DNA of 23,917 bases from JAAEQG01 sp043803085 (GTDB lineage Bacteria; Planctomycetota; Phycisphaerae; UBA1845), in NCBI GenBank assembly GCA_043803085.1, contig JAZDKM010000477.1, positions 1-23,917 on the forward strand. Direction: 5' to 3'. The position numbers were made by a program, and so were the translations under genes. Shown here piece after piece: positions 21,290 through 23,917 of this stretch. Below the pieces are notes generated by a model that was not told the DNA's origin, did no database searches, and worked only from the letters and a program-made list of their open reading frames with translations. How positions within the stretch are numbered: the stretch's first letter is position 1; every line of letters begins with the position of its first letter.

Positions 21290-23011
21290 CTACAGGTCGG
21301 ATTCTTCTCGGCCGGTTTCGCGGAGGGGGCCGAAAATCTCGGGCACGGTCGTCTGTTCGAGCCTGAAGTCGGCGTTCACGGCGCCGGCCCGACACAAATC
21401 CGCCAGCGTCTTGACCACCAGCGAATAGGGTACGCCCAATCCTCTGACCAGCTCGCCGCTCTCTACCATCGGATCATCGCCCAGCATGGGGACCAGTTCC
21501 GCCACGTCGAACGAGGCCGGTATGGGCGGCGACCCTCGGTTGGAATACGGCGTCTTGCGCAGGAGGGTGAGCTTCTCATCGCCCTCTTCCGCGGTGATGG
21601 TGAGCATGCCTTCCTCGTCGCAGAAAAACAGCGGCGGAACACAGCGGATCCGGTTGCCGAATAGTGCAATCCGCCGCTCGCCGGTCCGCTTGGCATGGAT
21701 CAACTTCTCGCCGGTGCTGCGCACAACGTCGAGGACGAAGTTGTCGCCCCCCACAATGGTGGACATGACCGTGTCGTCGCCGTGCTTGAGCAGACCTTCA
21801 TAGGCCCTGACGCGGATGCGGGGATCGGGATCGTCCAGAAGGGTCCGCAATATCGTCAGCGCCCGATACAAATCCTGGGCCTGAGCGAGTGCTTGAACGG
21901 CGGCCATCCGATAGCGACTGCGCGCGTTGAAGGCATGGGCGGCGAGGGGCTGCACCGCGGCCGAGTCCTCCAGCCGCAAACCGGCAAGGGCCGCGTGGAA
22001 ACTCACATGATCACGTGGATCGCTATAGAGCTTTTGCAGACGTGGGAGCGTCGTCCGCCCGATCCCCTCGAAGGCGAGCACGATGTCCAGGTGCGCCGCC
22101 GCGGGATCGAGGATTTCATCGGCCAACTCGACGGCCCGGCGGTCGAGAAAACCCGGGGCGGTGGGGAGATACAGGTGTCGCACCACCTCTAAAAAGTGGA
22201 GCGGGTCGTCTGCGTAAGCCGGCGGGATGCGAAGTTTCACATAGGCCGCGGATTGGGCGTCGGCGACTTTGTCCTGCCGGGGGAAGCGCGTGTTGATGCC
22301 GTTGGCGATGGCGTTCGCCAGCCGGTAAGAAGGACGCACCAGCGCCAAACGCACGCGGCGATCCTGCTTCACCGTGCCCCCGCCCAGGATCGTGCCCATT
22401 CGTGGATCGGTCCGGGTGGCGGCCGATTCCGTCTTGGACCAGGGGTTGATGAACACGGGTCCGGCCCCGGCCGCCAGGACCTGCCCTTCGATATCGCCGC
22501 CCTCCCGCTCTTGTTGGATCCGTAAGTCACAGTCGTAAAGCCGCCCCCCTTCCAGCGAGATGGTCTGAGTTCCGGGCAGGGCCCGCACGGTCAGATCGAA
22601 TCGTTCGCCCGCCGAGGCCGCACCGGGAATCTCGCCCTCAACGCTCACCACGGCCGTGTCCGGATCGTCGATGATCTGCTCGGGGGTGATCGGGAGGGCG
22701 TCGGTGCCGGCCTTGGCGAACTGCTCCATCTTGTACATCTCTTGCAGCAGCCGGCGACGCACGTTGGGAGGGCACTCCTTTGAACCGCGCGTACCCAGAC
22801 CGGCCACCAGACCGTAACCGCGTACGCGCATCCCGCGAAGGCCCTCCACCGAGGCCACTTCCGCAATGGTATCGCGAAAGGCTTTGGAGCCGACGAGGGG
22901 GTCGGCCGTTCCTGAAACCATCTCACCTTTTTTTTTCTGCTGGTGATCACAGGCCAGGGGCATAAGGCACAATGCCACACCGGCCCAGATCATCCGTAGG
23001 TGCCGGGACAT
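21290..23011 (-). CDS. FlgI-like (P-ring-related) lipoprotein with HEAT-like insertion
   Basis: The 573-residue protein starts at an ATG with GGAG 8 bases upstream. A short signal ends in MPLAC, so Cys21 is a likely lipidation site. Residues 45-145 resemble flagellar P-ring FlgI: TIAEVASVEGLRGMRVRGYGLVAGL, then VEGEIPGAASAGERFDLTVRALP, and GGRLYDCDL. FlgI itself is about 370 residues with a simple Sec signal. Here the region 305-415 looks like HEAT repeats (MAAVQALAQAQDLYRALTIL and DPDPRIRVRAYEGLLKHGDD). No flagellar genes lie nearby, so a non-flagellar envelope role is more likely. A run of nine A on the coding strand (22936 down to 22928) encodes Lys26-28 just after the lipid anchor. The TMTC-like gene follows after one base. 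Confidence 0.78.
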   Translation of the reverse strand: MSRHLRMIWAGVALCLMPLACDHQQKKKGEMVSGTADPLVGSKAFRDTIAEVASVEGLRGMRVRGYGLVAGLGTRGSKECPPNVRRRLLQEMYKMEQFAKAGTDALPITPEQIIDDPDTAVVSVEGEIPGAASAGERFDLTVRALPGTQTISLEGGRLYDCDLRIQQEREGGDIEGQVLAAGAGPVFINPWSKTESAATRTDPRMGTILGGGTVKQDRRVRLALVRPSYRLANAIANGINTRFPRQDKVADAQSAAYVKLRIPPAYADDPLHFLEVVRHLYLPTAPGFLDRRAVELADEILDPAAAHLDIVLAFEGIGRTTLPRLQKLYSDPRDHVSFHAALAGLRLEDSAAVQPLAAHAFNARSRYRMAAVQALAQAQDLYRALTILRTLLDDPDPRIRVRAYEGLLKHGDDTVMSTIVGGDNFVLDVVRSTGEKLIHAKRTGERRIALFGNRIRCVPPLFFCDEEGMLTITAEEGDEKLTLLRKTPYSNRGSPPIPASFDVAELVPMLGDDPMVESGELVRGLGVPYSLVVKTLADLCRAGAVNADFRLEQTTVPEIFGPLRETGREESDL

Positions 23012-23276
23012 CAGAGTCGCTCCACAAGTGGGGCGTTAGGAAACATTCGCGTCAGTGCCGGGAGCCAATCGACAGCAGGCACGCATCACCCTTGGTTTGC
23101 GGCGATCACCATAGCGGCGGACGGCCGGGCTCGTCAAGAGAGGGGCAGGCGGGTGCCCACCCGACCACTTGCCATCGGCCGCAGTCGCCGCAGAATAGTC
23201 GCCGAAGGGCCGTGGCGTGCTGGCGCCGCGTGGCGCACCGGGGACCGCGGCCGATGCGGTGGTGGAGGGTATCGGT

Positions 23277-23693
23277 ATGGAGGGACAGACAAGCGTAGTT
23301 CGTCTTCGCGTCCGTTACAGCGAGACCGACCGGATGGGGACGTACTACAACTCCCGGGTCTTGGAGTGGTTCGAGTGCGCACGCACCGAATGGCTCCGCG
23401 CCGCCGGTACGCCCTACGCGGAGATGGAAACGAAGGGCGTGTTCCTGCCGATCGTGGAGGCCCACGTCAACTACGTCGGCCGAGCACAGTATGACGACGA
23501 ATTGGCGGTCACGACCTCGGCGGCCGTACAGGGCAAAGCACGGGTGCGGTTTGACGTGCGGATCGTTCATGCGGAGGGAGACGCGGAGATCGCCCACGGG
23601 CACACCGTACACGCAGTCACCGACGCCTCGGGAAAACCGATCCGCCCACCCCCGTGGCTGATCGAGGCCCTAAGGGGAGGCCAGGGTACATAG
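23277..23693 (+). CDS. Hotdog-fold acyl-CoA thioesterase (YbgC/FcbJ type)
   Basis: The 138-residue protein has the 4-hydroxybenzoyl-CoA thioesterase signature VRYSETDRMGTYYNSRVLEWFECARTEWLR at residues about 12-41, with the family aspartate in ETDRMG. The length and the later FLPIVEAHVNYVGRAQYDDEL strand also fit. The ATG at 23277 has GGAGGG 7 bases before it. Such enzymes hydrolyse short acyl-CoAs or acyl-ACP, and the E. coli relative YbgC works beside the Tol-Pal system. No tol genes are visible next to it. The substrate cannot be deduced. It is transcribed away from the FlgI-like gene, with 265 bases between, in which I see no gene. Confidence 0.88.
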   Translation: MEGQTSVVRLRVRYSETDRMGTYYNSRVLEWFECARTEWLRAAGTPYAEMETKGVFLPIVEAHVNYVGRAQYDDELAVTTSAAVQGKARVRFDVRIVHAEGDAEIAHGHTVHAVTDASGKPIRPPPWLIEALRGGQGT

Positions 23694-23703
23694 CTCCCGT
23701 GGA

Positions 23704-23777
23704 GCGGGCTTTGTCCGCTGGAACAGAATGTCGGGCAGAGCCCGACCTACAAACTGGTAGGGCGGGCTTTGCCCGCC
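23704..23777. repeat. Triple GGGC-type hairpin repeat after the thioesterase gene
   Basis: Three stems follow one another: GCGG-CCGC (23704-23718), TCGGGC/GCCCGA (23731-23745) and GGCGGGC/GCCCGCC (23761-23777). The element begins just past the thioesterase stop and may terminate its transcript. Confidence 0.75.
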
Positions 23778-23842
23778 GCTGGGGTTTGGCCCTTTTGTAA
23801 CCCGCCGGCAGTTTGCCTGAGTGCAACGGTGGGCGGCAATCG

Positions 23843-23917
23843 TCAGCCTGCGGCGGCGTAGAGCAAGGCCGAGACCGCAGGCAGAATCGATTCCGAGCAC
23901 TTCGTGGACGTCGCCAG
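23843..23917 (-). CDS. Possible C-terminal end of a minus-strand gene (cut by window edge)
   Basis: One minus-strand frame is open from the window edge to a TGA at 23845-23843, with a 24-residue tail ending SILPAVSALLYAAAG. The composition is acceptable for a protein end, but another minus frame is also open here and nothing identifies the family. Confidence 0.25.
   Translation of the reverse strand: MATSTKCSESILPAVSALLYAAAG

Overview
The window is GC-rich and gene-dense. I infer a planctomycete or a close relative. This rests on the long L28 of the type with a YLGGVG segment, two integral-membrane GT-C glycosyltransferases fused to TPR arrays, a non-flagellar FlgI-like lipoprotein, FmdB-like and sigma/anti-sigma genes with planctomycete-style sequences, and many short palindromic intergenic repeats. 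No 16S or other taxonomic marker is present, so this is an inference. There are no tRNA or rRNA genes, CRISPR arrays, transposases or phage genes that I can see.

Layout. 1-700 holds the tail of a plus-strand gene, then a graveyard: a decayed ClpC N-terminus and a GxxExxR-protein C-terminus, both minus strand, abutting a nested inverted repeat. 706-2229 (minus) is a SucC/ATP-citrate-lyase-like ATP-grasp subunit with an eroded ferredoxin-like tail. 2506-3489 is a TPR lipoprotein. 3630-5750 (minus) is a three-gene unit of ECF sigma factor, membrane-anchored putative anti-sigma factor and exported coiled-coil protein. 6053-8192 is rpmB-gatC-gatA behind a good promoter. 8199-9173 (minus) carries an FmdB-type zinc ribbon and maf, separated by a hairpin repeat. 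9592-13527 is a tightly coupled pair of radical SAM enzymes, the first of the MJ0619/tetraether-synthase type and the second with a SPASM domain. They are followed by a GT-C/TPR membrane protein at 13693-16077. 16303-18625 is rpmI-rplT-larB-nnrD with its own promoter and no infC upstream. 18691-23011 (minus) is a two-gene unit of FlgI-like HEAT-containing lipoprotein followed one base later by a TMTC-like GT-C/TPR protein. 23277-23693 is a hotdog thioesterase, and the window ends in another repeat.

How the genes work together. The housekeeping modules are ribosomal proteins, amidotransferase, Maf and NADHX repair. They alternate with envelope-directed modules: the lipoproteins, the exported coiled-coil protein under a sigma/anti-sigma pair, and two glycosyltransferases. 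The radical SAM pair is the best candidate for something undescribed. One member belongs to a family known for lipid-chain coupling chemistry. The other has an N-terminal extension of about 150 residues that appears to be built from palindromic repeat DNA.
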